53,128 nt of DNA from an uncultured Clostridia bacterium (lineage in GTDB: Bacteria > Bacillota > Clostridia > TANB77 > CAG-508): contig CALXZB010000006.1 of NCBI GenBank assembly GCA_944393125.1, forward strand, positions 1-53,128, written 5' to 3'. The first letter of the stretch is position 1, and each line of letters begins with the position of its first letter. Both the position numbers and the translations under genes were made by a program. This document shows, in pieces, positions 1-8,612 of the stretch. The notes beneath the pieces were generated by a model that did no database searches, had not been told where the DNA came from, and saw nothing but the letters and a program-made list of their open reading frames with translations.

Positions 1-162
1 AAAATAGAGCAATGATAGAAACTTATAACAAAATAGTTAATTTTATTGACTTTTCTAGGTTAGACAAGATAATTAATAAAATATAAAAGTCGAATATAAA
101 TTATAATTTATCTAGTTAACTAAAACTAAACTAAAGGTTTATTAAGGTAAACTAACTGTCGG

Positions 163-191
163 TTGAGTTTGTGAAATATCTGTAATAAAAT
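163..191 (+). promoter_or_regulatory. sigma-A promoter of the first HTH gene
   Basis: A TTGAGT -35 (163-168) and TAAAAT -10 (186-191) are separated by 17 bases, about 30 bases before the start codon of the next gene. Upstream of it, positions 1-162 are AT-rich and I see no gene there. Confidence 0.55.
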
Positions 192-220
192 AGAATTAAC
201 AATTAAAGGAGGGATTTTAT

Positions 221-619
221 ATGGTAAACAAAACTCTTGGAGAAATGATTAGTTCTTTAAGAAAAGAAAAAAATATGACACAAAATGATTTAGCATCAAA
301 GATGAATGTTACTGACAAAGCAGTGTCAAAATGGGAAAGAAATCTATCTTGTCCTGATGTTAATTCTATTCCAAAGTTAGCAGAAATTTTAGGTGTTTCT
401 GTGGAAGAATTATTAAATGCACAAGCAAAACAAGACCATAGCAAGGTAGATGACACTATCAATATTGCTTTAATTGGAGTTAGTCTTGCAATGGGTATTT
501 GTATTGTAGTTACTTCTATATTAAAACAAATTGATCTAAATAATGCTATTATTATGCTAGGAATAGGAATAAGTTGTTTATCTATTTATTTATTAAAAAA
601 TAATAAAGATAAGGGCTAG
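221..619 (+). CDS. XRE-family HTH regulator with membrane tail
   Basis: A 132-residue protein with an N-terminal Cro/C1-type helix-turn-helix (about residues 5-60; the KMNVTDKAVSKWERN region is the recognition-helix signature) followed by a linker and two hydrophobic segments (about 80-98 and 106-124). This is a common Firmicutes layout in which a DNA-binding domain is tethered to the membrane. The ATG is preceded by AAAGGAGGG at 205-213. The next gene has its own promoter, so this appears monocistronic. The signal sensed and the target genes cannot be told from the sequence. Confidence 0.85.
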   Translation: MVNKTLGEMISSLRKEKNMTQNDLASKMNVTDKAVSKWERNLSCPDVNSIPKLAEILGVSVEELLNAQAKQDHSKVDDTINIALIGVSLAMGICIVVTSILKQIDLNNAIIMLGIGISCLSIYLLKNNKDKG

Positions 620-785
620 AACTTATAATTACTAGCTCTACAAATTACAACAAGTGAGGCAGATAATAAAGTTATCTGTCTAATTTAAATAGAGAACGAA
701 AAGAAAATATAAGTTTAAAGATGAAAACAGATTGAATGGGTTCAAAACAATTATGAACATGAAATATGATTTATCTTACAACATT

Positions 786-836
786 ATTTCCCGTTTTTTT
801 AAAAAACTTGTTTTTGGGAAATAAAAATGTTATAAT
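786..836 (+). promoter_or_regulatory. promoter with overlapping nested inverted repeats
   Basis: TTGTTT (808-813) and TATAAT (831-836) with a 17-base spacer form a promoter ahead of the ATPase gene. ATTTCCC (786-792) and GGGAAAT (816-822) are inverted repeats that enclose a second one, GTTTTTT/AAAAAAC (793-807). The outer arm overlaps the spacer, so this may be an operator, or a weak terminator of upstream transcription. The rest of 620-785 shows no gene. Confidence 0.5.
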
Positions 837-854
837 AATTCTAGAGGTGATTTT

Positions 855-2042
855 ATGAAAACAATAGAAAGAGATTATTTAAATAAATTAATAGGAGTCG
901 TTGGAACACCTGATATAAAAATAATAACAGGAGTTAGGCGTAGTGGTAAATCTAAGCTTTTGTCTCAATTTAAAGAATATATAGAGAAGTATATAGAAAA
1001 TTATAATATTATAGATATAAATTTTAATGAATTAAAATATGAGAATTTGAAAGAATATCATGCTTTAAACGATTACGTTGAATCCAAATATATATTTGAA
1101 AAGAAAAACTTTGTTTTGATAGATGAAGTTCAAATGTGTGAAGGATTTGAAAAAGCTATAAATAGTTTTCATGCATCTGAAAAGTATGATATCTATGTAA
1201 CAGGTTCAAATGCTTTTTTATTAAGTAGTGATTTAGCGACATTATTTACAGGGAGAACTTTTGAAATAGAAATATTTCCATTTTCTTTCAAAGAATTTAT
1301 AAAGTATTACAACTATACTGATTTGGATGAATCTTTTAAAAAGTATATATTAAACGGAGGTATGTCTGGGTCTTATTTATATGAAAATGAAAATGATAAA
1401 TATAAATATATATTAGATGTATATAAAACATTAATAGTGCGTGACATTAATGAAAAATATAAAATAAGAAATGAAAATTTATTAGATAGTTTGACAAACT
1501 TTATGATGGATAATATATCAAATATAACATCAATAAGAAATATAACTAATTCATTAAAAAGAGCTGATGATACATTAAATCATAAAACAATAGGTTCATA
1601 TATTCAATATTTATGTAATGCGTTTTTATTTTATAAAGTTAGAAGATATGACATACAAGGAAAAAGATATCTAGAATCGCAAGATAAATATTATTTAGTT
1701 GACCCAACATTTAAATATGCAAAATTAGGAATGAAAAATATGAACTATGGTAGAAATTATGAAAATATAGTTGCAATAGAATTATTAAGACGAGGTTATG
1801 AAATATATGTTGGAGAATTATATAGTTGTGAAGTTGATTTTGTCGCAATGAAAAGAGATGAAAAAATATATATTCAAGTATCTGATAACATTGATGATGA
1901 AAAGACTTTAGAAAGAGAAGTAAGACCCTTGTTAAAAATAAAAGATGCATATCCTAAAATTATAATAGCTAGAACAAAGCATGATATGTATCAGTATGAA
2001 GGAATACAAATCTATGATATAGCTAAATGGTTGGCAGAATAA
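855..2042 (+). CDS. AAA-type ATPase with DUF4143 domain
   Basis: A 395-residue protein of the widespread AAA_14 plus DUF4143 family. The Walker A loop is GVRRSGKS near residue 26, Walker B is FVLIDEVQ near residue 87, and an arginine-rich sensor region follows (TGRTFEIEIFPFS). The C-terminal part carries a PD-(D/E)XK-like pattern: a Glu in VAIELLRRGY, then EVDFV, then YIQV. This suggests a nuclease-like fold, although the last position is Gln rather than the usual catalytic Lys, so activity is doubtful. The start is preceded by AGAGGTGA. The role of the family is not firmly established. Its 3' end overlaps the damaged HAD gene by 16 bases, suggesting the ATPase gene arrived by recombination at that point. 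Confidence 0.88.
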   Translation: MKTIERDYLNKLIGVVGTPDIKIITGVRRSGKSKLLSQFKEYIEKYIENYNIIDINFNELKYENLKEYHALNDYVESKYIFEKKNFVLIDEVQMCEGFEKAINSFHASEKYDIYVTGSNAFLLSSDLATLFTGRTFEIEIFPFSFKEFIKYYNYTDLDESFKKYILNGGMSGSYLYENENDKYKYILDVYKTLIVRDINEKYKIRNENLLDSLTNFMMDNISNITSIRNITNSLKRADDTLNHKTIGSYIQYLCNAFLFYKVRRYDIQGKRYLESQDKYYLVDPTFKYAKLGMKNMNYGRNYENIVAIELLRRGYEIYVGELYSCEVDFVAMKRDEKIYIQVSDNIDDEKTLEREVRPLLKIKDAYPKIIIARTKHDMYQYEGIQIYDIAKWLAE

Positions 2043-2497
2043 AAAGTTATAATTATAGAGATTTTATTGAAAAACTAAATATACAAGGAATACAAAGTGA
2101 AATAGATGTAGAGAAGATAAAATTATTAAAAAGAGCATTAGATGAAACTGGTGCAAAAGTAGTATTAAGTTCTTCATGGAGATATACAAGAAAAGCTGAA
2201 AAATTAAAAGAACTATTAGCAACCTTTGAAATTTATACAGAATCAACACCATATATACATGGTAAGAGAGGATTAGAAATAAAACAATGGTTATTAGATA
2301 ATCCAGAAGTAGAAGACTTTGTTATTTTAGATGACGAAATTTTTGAATCTTATGATGAAGAGTTATTAAAAAAGTTAATAAAAATATCAAATGGAAATGG
2401 TTATAATTTTGGAGAAGAACTACTGCCTAAAGATATAGATAAAATAATTGAGAAGTTAGGAAAAAAGAAAGAGAAGGAAGAAGAATCAGAACGATAA
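2027..2497 (+). pseudogene. HAD-family phosphatase lacking motif I
   Basis: The reading frame matches the HAD domain found in many small bacterial phosphatases (HAD_SAK-like). Motif II is in VVLSSSWR, the cap/motif III region is KRGLEIKQWLL, and the acidic motif IV is FVILDDE. Intact members start with a short beta strand carrying the nucleophile DxDGVLN just before the YRDF region. Here the frame begins instead inside the end of the upstream ATPase gene, with a stop directly before the first ATG and no ribosome site. The nucleophile motif is therefore gone and the protein should be inactive. The last 15 residues are a charged Lys/Glu tail. I read this as a 5'-truncated remnant created at the ATPase junction. 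It could still be translated by coupling to the ATPase, but catalysis would not be expected. Confidence 0.7.
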
Positions 2498-2569
2498 TTT
2501 AAACAACAGAAGCAAAGCAAAAAGAAACAACTAGATTATATGTAAAAATACATAAGAAAGGAATAAAAT

Positions 2570-3862
2570 ATGCAGATATTAGAATGTATTGACAGAGTGG
2601 GGCAAAAATACGGATATGATACTGAATTAATGAATGCACTAAAAAGGTGTATTCCTGTAATGATTGAAGGAAAAACAGAAGAAGATATTAATTTATTAAT
2701 GGATACTTTAGAAAGAGTACAAATCTATACTTTTGATGACCAACCAGAACAAGAGGAAATAGATGCTATTATAAGAAGAAAAATAAATGGTAGAAATAAC
2801 CATGTAAAGACAATAGAATGTGATAAAGGAGAATATGGAAAAAAAGTTTCTCCTGGATCGTATATAAGTGAACCTATTTTTGATGATGATATGAATATTA
2901 TAGATAGAGTAGGATTTATCTATGTTACCAATTTATATAGTTCTAGTGAAACTTCAAAATTTTATGGTACTAAAATTAATTTATCACATTTAATTCATGA
3001 ATTAGGACATGCATGGGGAGCACAAAAAGGTGAATTTCAACAAGAGGAAAGTGGAGATTATACAATGACAATTGGAACTTCAAAGTTTCATAATAGAGTT
3101 GATAGAAATGGAAAAATAGCGGAAGAAACTGGAATAGAGGGACTATATATGGAGGAGGCTTTAAATTCGATTGAGGAAGAAAATGCTCTTTATAGGTTAT
3201 TTGAAATAAATGATTTTCGTAGTATTCCAGGATATGTGCAATCTAATTATCAAGGCACTATGACAGAGATGATGAGATATTTTGTTCAAAAATTTGGAGA
3301 AGAAACATTGGGGAAAATTAGAATTCAAAAAGATAGAAGTAAAATAGAAAAATTACAGGAAATATTTGACGAAACAAATTTTATGAAAGGTATGGATGGA
3401 ATAGATTACTATTCTGAAAAAGAAAAAAAATTAAATTCTGCACAAGATACAAGTATGTCAGATAGTGCCAAAAAAAGAATAAAAGATTTTTTTGAAAAAT
3501 ATAGGAGCTTGTATTTAATGCCTCATAAAAAACAAGATTTTTTAGGGCATTTAGATAAAGTTATGGAACAATTATTTAATTTTACGTCAATTAAATATAG
3601 TTATGATATTGCTAATGAAGACATTAAACAATCTTATTATCAAACATTATCTTCAATTTTAGCAGAAGGATATGCTCCTATCAATCAAGCTGTTGCAATT
3701 ATGAAAGAACATAAAAAACAAGAAATACCACAAGTTACTCTTTGTGGTTTAGCAAGGCAGGCATTAGAAGATAAAATTAGAATAGGAGAAGTAACCGTTT
3801 TACCAGAAGAAAAGAGAATAAGTGATAGGGAGGAAAAAACAATAGATGAATCAAGTATATAA
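2570..3862 (+). CDS. predicted zinc metalloprotein with HELGH motif
   Basis: A 430-residue protein with no signal peptide or membrane segment, so probably cytoplasmic. The HExxH zincin motif lies at residues 143-147 (LIHELGHAW) at the end of a hydrophobic helix. About 48 residues later an acidic helix (YMEEALNS) could supply the third zinc ligand, as in gluzincins. The N-terminal 60 residues resemble a helical domain and the last 40 residues are charged. I do not recognise a named peptidase family. The next gene overlaps it by 17 bases, so the two are probably translated together. Function beyond a likely zinc-dependent hydrolase is unknown. Confidence 0.75.
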   Translation: MQILECIDRVGQKYGYDTELMNALKRCIPVMIEGKTEEDINLLMDTLERVQIYTFDDQPEQEEIDAIIRRKINGRNNHVKTIECDKGEYGKKVSPGSYISEPIFDDDMNIIDRVGFIYVTNLYSSSETSKFYGTKINLSHLIHELGHAWGAQKGEFQQEESGDYTMTIGTSKFHNRVDRNGKIAEETGIEGLYMEEALNSIEEENALYRLFEINDFRSIPGYVQSNYQGTMTEMMRYFVQKFGEETLGKIRIQKDRSKIEKLQEIFDETNFMKGMDGIDYYSEKEKKLNSAQDTSMSDSAKKRIKDFFEKYRSLYLMPHKKQDFLGHLDKVMEQLFNFTSIKYSYDIANEDIKQSYYQTLSSILAEGYAPINQAVAIMKEHKKQEIPQVTLCGLARQALEDKIRIGEVTVLPEEKRISDREEKTIDESSI

Positions 3863-4289
3863 AAAAGCTTATACTGAAATATTAGAAATAATAAAATATC
3901 TACCTTATGACGAATATGAAAAAATTCCTAAAGAGAAGGTGGAATTTTATAAAAATTATAGAGATCCTTTATATCAGTTTAAATATAATCCATATAAATC
4001 ATTAAATGAACAAAATGTGTTAAGAGAAACAAAGGCTCTAATAGTTGATTTATTTAGAGAAGTAATAGCAACAAAAGAACAAAAAGAAAAGCTCAATATA
4101 CTACTACTCCAGAATGAACAAGAATATCAGAGCAAAGTACATGAAAAATATAGTTATGATAAATTATTTAATAAAAAATCAAAAAGTATTAATGTACATA
4201 GTGCAAATATGATAGTTTATAAAGAAAATATATTTGTAAAAATATATCACATTTTAAAAAGCATATTTAACAAAAAGACAAAATCTTAA
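3846..4289 (+). CDS. small hypothetical partner of the HELGH protein
   Basis: A 147-residue basic, mostly helical protein whose start lies inside the 3' end of the metalloprotein gene (17-base overlap). That geometry implies translational coupling and a shared job. There is no signal peptide or clear transmembrane segment; the C-terminus has one moderately hydrophobic stretch (IFVKIYHILKSIF) between lysine clusters. I recognise no domain. A partner or substrate of the upstream protein is the simplest guess. Confidence 0.7.
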   Translation: MNQVYKKAYTEILEIIKYLPYDEYEKIPKEKVEFYKNYRDPLYQFKYNPYKSLNEQNVLRETKALIVDLFREVIATKEQKEKLNILLLQNEQEYQSKVHEKYSYDKLFNKKSKSINVHSANMIVYKENIFVKIYHILKSIFNKKTKS

Positions 4290-4352
4290 TGTAAGAGATT
4301 TAAGAAAAATAAAGACAATATTTATTTAGAAAAATTTTAATAAACTAGAAAT

Positions 4353-4386
4353 AGGTGAACTTCTATTAAAGTCCACCTGTTTTTAT
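4353..4386 (+). terminator. intrinsic terminator before the copper operon
   Basis: AGGTGAACT (4353-4361) pairs with AGTCCACCT (4370-4378) with one mismatch, followed by GTTTTTATT. It closes the metalloprotein operon. Confidence 0.7.
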
Positions 4387-4407
4387 TAATAAATAAGTTA
4401 AAAAAAG

Positions 4408-4450
4408 TATATACCCCCTTATTTACAAAATACCATACGGGGTATATAAT
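4408..4450 (+). promoter_or_regulatory. CsoR-type operator and promoter of the copper operon
   Basis: TATATACCCC (4408-4417) and GGGGTATATA (4439-4448) form a perfect 10-base inverted repeat. Inside it, ATACC...GGGTAT around 4430-4446 fits the classical CsoR box. A promoter, TTTACA (4422-4427) and TATAAT (4445-4450) with a 17-base spacer, is buried in the operator. Binding of CsoR would therefore block RNA polymerase until Cu(I) releases it. Confidence 0.85.
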
Positions 4451-4469
4451 AATGAAGGTGGTGACAATA

Positions 4470-4763
4470 ATGAGCGAATTAAACAAAAAGAAAACTATAA
4501 GAAGCGAAGATGAAAAGAAAAAAATAATTAATCGTTTAAATAGAATAAAAGGACAAATTACTGGAATCGAAAAAATGGTTAATGATGATACTTATTGCAA
4601 CGACATATTAATTCAAGTGGTTGCTGTTGAAAAATCAATGAAGAGCTTAGCAAATTCTATATTACAAAACCATCTATATAGATGTGTAGCTGAAGACTTA
4701 GAAAAAGGAAATATAGAAGTCATTGATGAATTAATAAGTTTATTTAAAAGATTTAATAATTAA
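4470..4763 (+). CDS. csoR: copper-sensing repressor CsoR
   Basis: A 97-residue all-helical protein of the CsoR/RcnR (DUF156) family. The three Cu(I) ligands of CsoR are visible: Cys43 (TYCND), His68 and Cys72 (NHLYRC). The conserved NRLNRIKGQI helix near residue 21 is also present. I chose the ATG at 4470 because AAGGTGGTG (4455-4463) sits at the right distance; the earlier in-frame ATG at 4452 overlaps that ribosome site. It should repress its own operon through the operator directly upstream. The C-H-C set favours copper over nickel/cobalt sensing. Confidence 0.93.
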   Translation: MSELNKKKTIRSEDEKKKIINRLNRIKGQITGIEKMVNDDTYCNDILIQVVAVEKSMKSLANSILQNHLYRCVAEDLEKGNIEVIDELISLFKRFNN

Positions 4764-4777
4764 AGGAGTGAAAATTT

Positions 4778-5674
4778 ATGAAATCAGAAAAAAATATTTT
4801 AACTGCATTTATTTTAAACATATCATTTTCAATATTTGAATTAATAGGAGGAATATTTACAAATAGTATATCAATAATCTCTGATGCAGTTCACGATTTT
4901 GGTGATGCATTAAGTATAGGAATATCTTTAATCTTAGAAAAAATAAGTAAAAAGAAACCAGATGAAAAATATACTTATGGTTATGCTAGATATTCAGTTC
5001 TAGGAGCATTAATAACAACAATTGTGTTAACAATAGGATCTATATTTGTAATATTAGGTGGAATAAACAGAATTTTAAATCCAAAGCCAATTAACTATGA
5101 CGGAATGATTATTTTTGCAATATTTGGAGTAGTAATTAATTTTCTTGCAGCATACTTTACAAGAGAAGGGAATTCAATAAATCAAAAAGCAGTAAACTTA
5201 CATATGCTTGAAGATGTTTTAGGCTGGGTAGTAGTTTTAATAGGGTCTATATTAATGAAATTTACAAATATCTCGCTAGTAGATTCAATTATGTCAATAG
5301 GTATAGCAATATTCATACTTATAAATGCTTTTAAAAACTTAAAAGATATTTTAGACTTATTTTTAGAAAAAACACCTAAAGACATATCTGTAGAGGAAAT
5401 AAAAAAACATTTATTAGATATAAAAGAAATAGAAGATGTTCATCATATTCATATTTGGAGTATGGATGGATTTACAAATTATTCAACAATGCATATTGTT
5501 ACTGAAGAAAAAAATATAAAAGAATTAAAAAATAAAATAAGAGAAGAAATGAGTGAACTTGGTATTTCTCATACAACAATAGAAATAGAAGACAAAGATG
5601 ATAATTGTGAAGAAAAAGAATGTGAAATTAAGATAAATAATGAAGGAATCCATCACCATCATCATCACCACTAG
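4778..5674 (+). CDS. cation diffusion facilitator (CzcD/ZitB-like)
   Basis: A 298-residue CDF transporter with six transmembrane helices in the first 200 residues and a cytoplasmic C-terminal domain. The metal site in the membrane is HxxxD on TM2 (His39, Asp43) and HxxxD on TM5 (His142, Asp146). This H-D-H-D set is typical of zinc-transporting members. The C-terminus ends in seven consecutive histidines, a natural metal-binding tail. RBS AAAGGAGTG. Being the second gene of a CsoR-controlled operon is unusual for a zinc-type exporter: either the substrate range is wider, or the cell couples copper and zinc export. Confidence 0.92.
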   Translation: MKSEKNILTAFILNISFSIFELIGGIFTNSISIISDAVHDFGDALSIGISLILEKISKKKPDEKYTYGYARYSVLGALITTIVLTIGSIFVILGGINRILNPKPINYDGMIIFAIFGVVINFLAAYFTREGNSINQKAVNLHMLEDVLGWVVVLIGSILMKFTNISLVDSIMSIGIAIFILINAFKNLKDILDLFLEKTPKDISVEEIKKHLLDIKEIEDVHHIHIWSMDGFTNYSTMHIVTEEKNIKELKNKIREEMSELGISHTTIEIEDKDDNCEEKECEIKINNEGIHHHHHHH

Positions 5675-5704
5675 AAATATAATTAGAAAGGAATATGAAG
5701 AATT

Positions 5705-5914
5705 ATGAAAGAAATAAATTTAAAAGTAAAAGGAATGCACTGTGAAGGATGTGAAAACAGAATTAAAAATTCTTTAAGTGCAATAGATGGGATTGTTGAA
5801 GTTAGTGCAAACCATAGTAATGGTTCAGTTATAATTAAAGTAAATAAAGAGATTGAATTAGACAATATAAAAGAAATAATAGATGATTTGGGATTTGAGA
5901 TTGAGGAAAATTAA
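5705..5914 (+). CDS. copZ: copper chaperone CopZ-like protein
   Basis: A 69-residue single heavy-metal-associated domain with the metal-binding loop GMHCEGC near residue 10 and the beta-alpha-beta-beta-alpha-beta length of CopZ/Atx1. It would carry Cu(I) in the cytoplasm and hand it to the P-type ATPase encoded two bases downstream. The His in the loop (MHCEGC) is a variant also seen in other bacterial CopZ proteins. Confidence 0.9.
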   Translation: MKEINLKVKGMHCEGCENRIKNSLSAIDGIVEVSANHSNGSVIIKVNKEIELDNIKEIIDDLGFEIEEN

Positions 5915-5916
5915 TT

Positions 5917-8121
5917 ATGAAAAATATTATATTAGTAATAGAAGGAATGACTTGTAGTGCTTGTTCTAATGGATTAGAAAAATATTTAAATAAACAAAAT
6001 GGTATTATAAATTCAAATATAAATCTTGTAATGGCAAATGCAAGTATCGATTATGATGAAAAAATATTAGACCAAGAAAAAATTGAAAAGTATGTAAAAC
6101 AAGCAGGATTTAAAAGTGGAGGAATTTTTAAAGAACTCAAAATTGAAAAGAAAAATAAAAATGAAAAAATAAAGTTTATAGTGTTTTCAATTTTAGCAGT
6201 AGTTCTAATGTATATATCAATGGGACATATGATAAATTTGCCAGTACTTTATATATTTGATCCTCACAAAAATCCTATTACTTATGCATATTCATTATTA
6301 ATTCTAACATTATTATTTTTAATATATGGATATGACATTTTGAAAAACGGATATAAGAACTTAATACACAAAATTCCCAATATGGACACATTAGTATCAA
6401 TTGGAGTTATTAGTAGTTTTATATATAGTTTATATGGAATGTATAGAATCATAATAGGTGATTATAGTTATACAATGAATTTATATTTTGAATCATCAGC
6501 AATAGTAATTTATTTTGTTAAACTTGGAAGATATTTAGATGGTATTAATAAAGATAAAACAAAAGAAGCAATAAAAAAATTAGTTGAGATAACACCAAAT
6601 CAAGCTACAATTGAGAAAGATGGAAAAGAAAAGGTAATAACATTAGATGAAATAAAAAAAGGTAATATATTAATAAGTAAACCAGGAGAAAAAATAGCTG
6701 TTGATGGAGAAATAGTAGAAGGAAAGGCACATTTTGATGAATCATTTATAACAGGAGAAAGCAAACCAATAATGAGAGAAGCGGGGCAAAAAGTTATTGC
6801 AGGAAGTTTTAATTATGACGGATTTATAAGATATAAAGCTGAAAAAATAGGAAGAGAATCAACTGTATCAGAAATAGTAAGATTAGTTATAGAAGCAAGT
6901 AATACCAAAGCACCAATAGCAAAAATTGCAGATGAAATTTCAGGACATTTTGTGCCAATTGTACTAGCTATTTCAGTTATTACATTAGTTATATATTTGT
7001 TACTAGGATTAGGTGTATCTACTGCAATTTCAACGTTTGTTACAATACTTGTAGTTGCATGTCCATGTAGTTTAGGACTTGCAACACCACTTGCTATTGT
7101 TGTAAGCGAAGGGGTTTGTATTAATAATGGAATATTAGTAAAAAAAAGTGAAATACTAGAAACTGCTTCAAAGATAGATACTATAGTTTTTGATAAAACA
7201 GGAACATTAACTTATGGAAAACTTAAAATTGCTAAAGTACATAATTATAGTAATATTGATAAAAAAGAACTTTTGCAGATAGTTGGAAGTATAGAAGCGA
7301 AGACAACACATCCAATTGGAAAAGCATTTTTGGATTATATGGAAGAAGAAAAATTAAACAAATTAGTAGTGGATAATTTTGAAAATATATCTGGTTATGG
7401 AATTATAGGAGAAATTCAAAATCAAAAATATATATTAGGTAATAGAAAAATAGTAGAAAAATATTCTATTTCAAATACTCACATAGAAGATGAGCAAGAA
7501 TTGTCTACTAATGGAAATAGTATTATTTATGTAATTAGAGATGAAGAAATTATTGCTTTAATTGGAGTAAACGATATTGTAAGGGAAAATGCTAAGGATA
7601 CTATAGAAAAATTAAACAAAAATAATATCAAAACAATTATGCTTACAGGAGATAACAAAGAAACTGCTGAAATCATAGGAAATGAAATAAAAATTACAAA
7701 AATAATTCCAAATGTATTGCCAAAAGAAAAATCAGAGATTATAAAAAAGTTAAAAGAAGAAAATAGAAAAGTAATGATGTGTGGAGATGGAATAAACGAT
7801 AGCCCAGCCTTAGCTAATAGTGATATTGGAGTAAGTGTAAAAGGTGGAACAGATATAGCAATTGATTCATCAGATGTAATATTAATTAAAAATGATTTAA
7901 GTTCTATTTTTAAATTAATAAACATAAGCAAAAATACAGTAAGAAACATAAAACAAAATTTATTTTGGGCGTTTTTCTATAATGTATTAATGATACCAAT
8001 TGCAATGGGAATATTAAGACCAATAGGAATCTCTATAAATCCTATGATTGCAAGTCTAGCAATGGTATTTAGTAGCTTAACAGTAATAGCAAATGCATTA
8101 AGATTAAAAAAATTAAAATAA
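5917..8121 (+). CDS. copA: copper-exporting P1B-type ATPase CopA
   Basis: A 734-residue heavy-metal ATPase. In order: one N-terminal metal-binding domain (GMTCSACS, Cys13/Cys16), eight membrane helices, the CPC ion-binding motif (Cys382-Pro-Cys384), the phosphorylated Asp426 in DKTGTLT, the P1B-specific HP dipeptide (THPIGKA), the hinge GDGINDSPAL (from residue 623) and MVFSSLTV in the last helix. CPC plus the MxxSS helix points to Cu(I) export. It is the last copper gene of the operon with csoR, the CDF gene and copZ. The single N-terminal metal-binding domain is short compared with forms carrying two. Confidence 0.95.
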   Translation: MKNIILVIEGMTCSACSNGLEKYLNKQNGIINSNINLVMANASIDYDEKILDQEKIEKYVKQAGFKSGGIFKELKIEKKNKNEKIKFIVFSILAVVLMYISMGHMINLPVLYIFDPHKNPITYAYSLLILTLLFLIYGYDILKNGYKNLIHKIPNMDTLVSIGVISSFIYSLYGMYRIIIGDYSYTMNLYFESSAIVIYFVKLGRYLDGINKDKTKEAIKKLVEITPNQATIEKDGKEKVITLDEIKKGNILISKPGEKIAVDGEIVEGKAHFDESFITGESKPIMREAGQKVIAGSFNYDGFIRYKAEKIGRESTVSEIVRLVIEASNTKAPIAKIADEISGHFVPIVLAISVITLVIYLLLGLGVSTAISTFVTILVVACPCSLGLATPLAIVVSEGVCINNGILVKKSEILETASKIDTIVFDKTGTLTYGKLKIAKVHNYSNIDKKELLQIVGSIEAKTTHPIGKAFLDYMEEEKLNKLVVDNFENISGYGIIGEIQNQKYILGNRKIVEKYSISNTHIEDEQELSTNGNSIIYVIRDEEIIALIGVNDIVRENAKDTIEKLNKNNIKTIMLTGDNKETAEIIGNEIKITKIIPNVLPKEKSEIIKKLKEENRKVMMCGDGINDSPALANSDIGVSVKGGTDIAIDSSDVILIKNDLSSIFKLINISKNTVRNIKQNLFWAFFYNVLMIPIAMGILRPIGISINPMIASLAMVFSSLTVIANALRLKKLK

Positions 8122-8170
8122 TGAAACTATAATAATATGTTAAAAAAATTATAGGGAGGATTTTGTTTTT

Positions 8171-8488
8171 ATGTTGAAAGATAAAGTTTATAATTATTTA
8201 CTTACAATTCCCAAAGGAAAAGTTGTAACTTATAAGCAAATAGCAGAATATTTAGGGGATCCTAAATTATCAAGAGTTGTTGGAAATATACTACATAGAA
8301 ATCCTAATGAAAACAAATATCCTTGCTATAAAGTGGTAAATAGTAAAGGATGCTTATCAAAAGAATTTGCCTTTGGAGGAATTGAAAAGCAAAAAGAAAA
8401 ATTAGAAGATGAAAAGATAGAAGTCATAAATTATAAGGTTGATTTAAGAAAATATCAGTATAATTATAAAGGTGTAAATGTAGATTAA
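8171..8488 (+). CDS. MGMT/Ogt-family alkyltransferase-like protein
   Basis: A 105-residue protein equivalent to the C-terminal DNA-binding and active-site domain of O6-methylguanine-DNA methyltransferases (IPKGKVVTYKQIAEYLG, then SRVVGNILHRNP). The usual PCHRV active site reads PCYKVV: the acceptor Cys is kept but the His is Tyr. That differs from non-catalytic ATL proteins, which lose the Cys. DNA binding is likely; methyl transfer is uncertain. It follows copA by 49 bases with its own ribosome site (GGGAGGA) and no visible terminator between, so it may be co-transcribed with the copper genes. Confidence 0.85.
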   Translation: MLKDKVYNYLLTIPKGKVVTYKQIAEYLGDPKLSRVVGNILHRNPNENKYPCYKVVNSKGCLSKEFAFGGIEKQKEKLEDEKIEVINYKVDLRKYQYNYKGVNVD

Positions 8489-8497
8489 ATAATAGAT

Positions 8498-8536
8498 AAT
8501 TACTTTATATGAAAATATAGAGTAATTTTTATTTTT
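8498..8536 (+). terminator. intrinsic terminator after the Ogt-like gene
   Basis: AATTACTTTATA (8498-8509) pairs with TATAGAGTAATT (8516-8527) with one G-T pair, followed by a T-rich run. It ends the copper operon transcript. Confidence 0.8.
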
Positions 8537-8612
8537 ATGATATTATAATAAAAAATAGTAATATTTATTGCTATGATTAAATTATAAAGTGAAAGGTTAA
8601 ATTAATGGTAAT

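Noticed and set aside
5650..5674. Seven-His C-terminus as a cloning-tag artefact
   Set aside because: Mixed CAT/CAC codons, natural stop and operon context; His-rich tails are common in CDF proteins.
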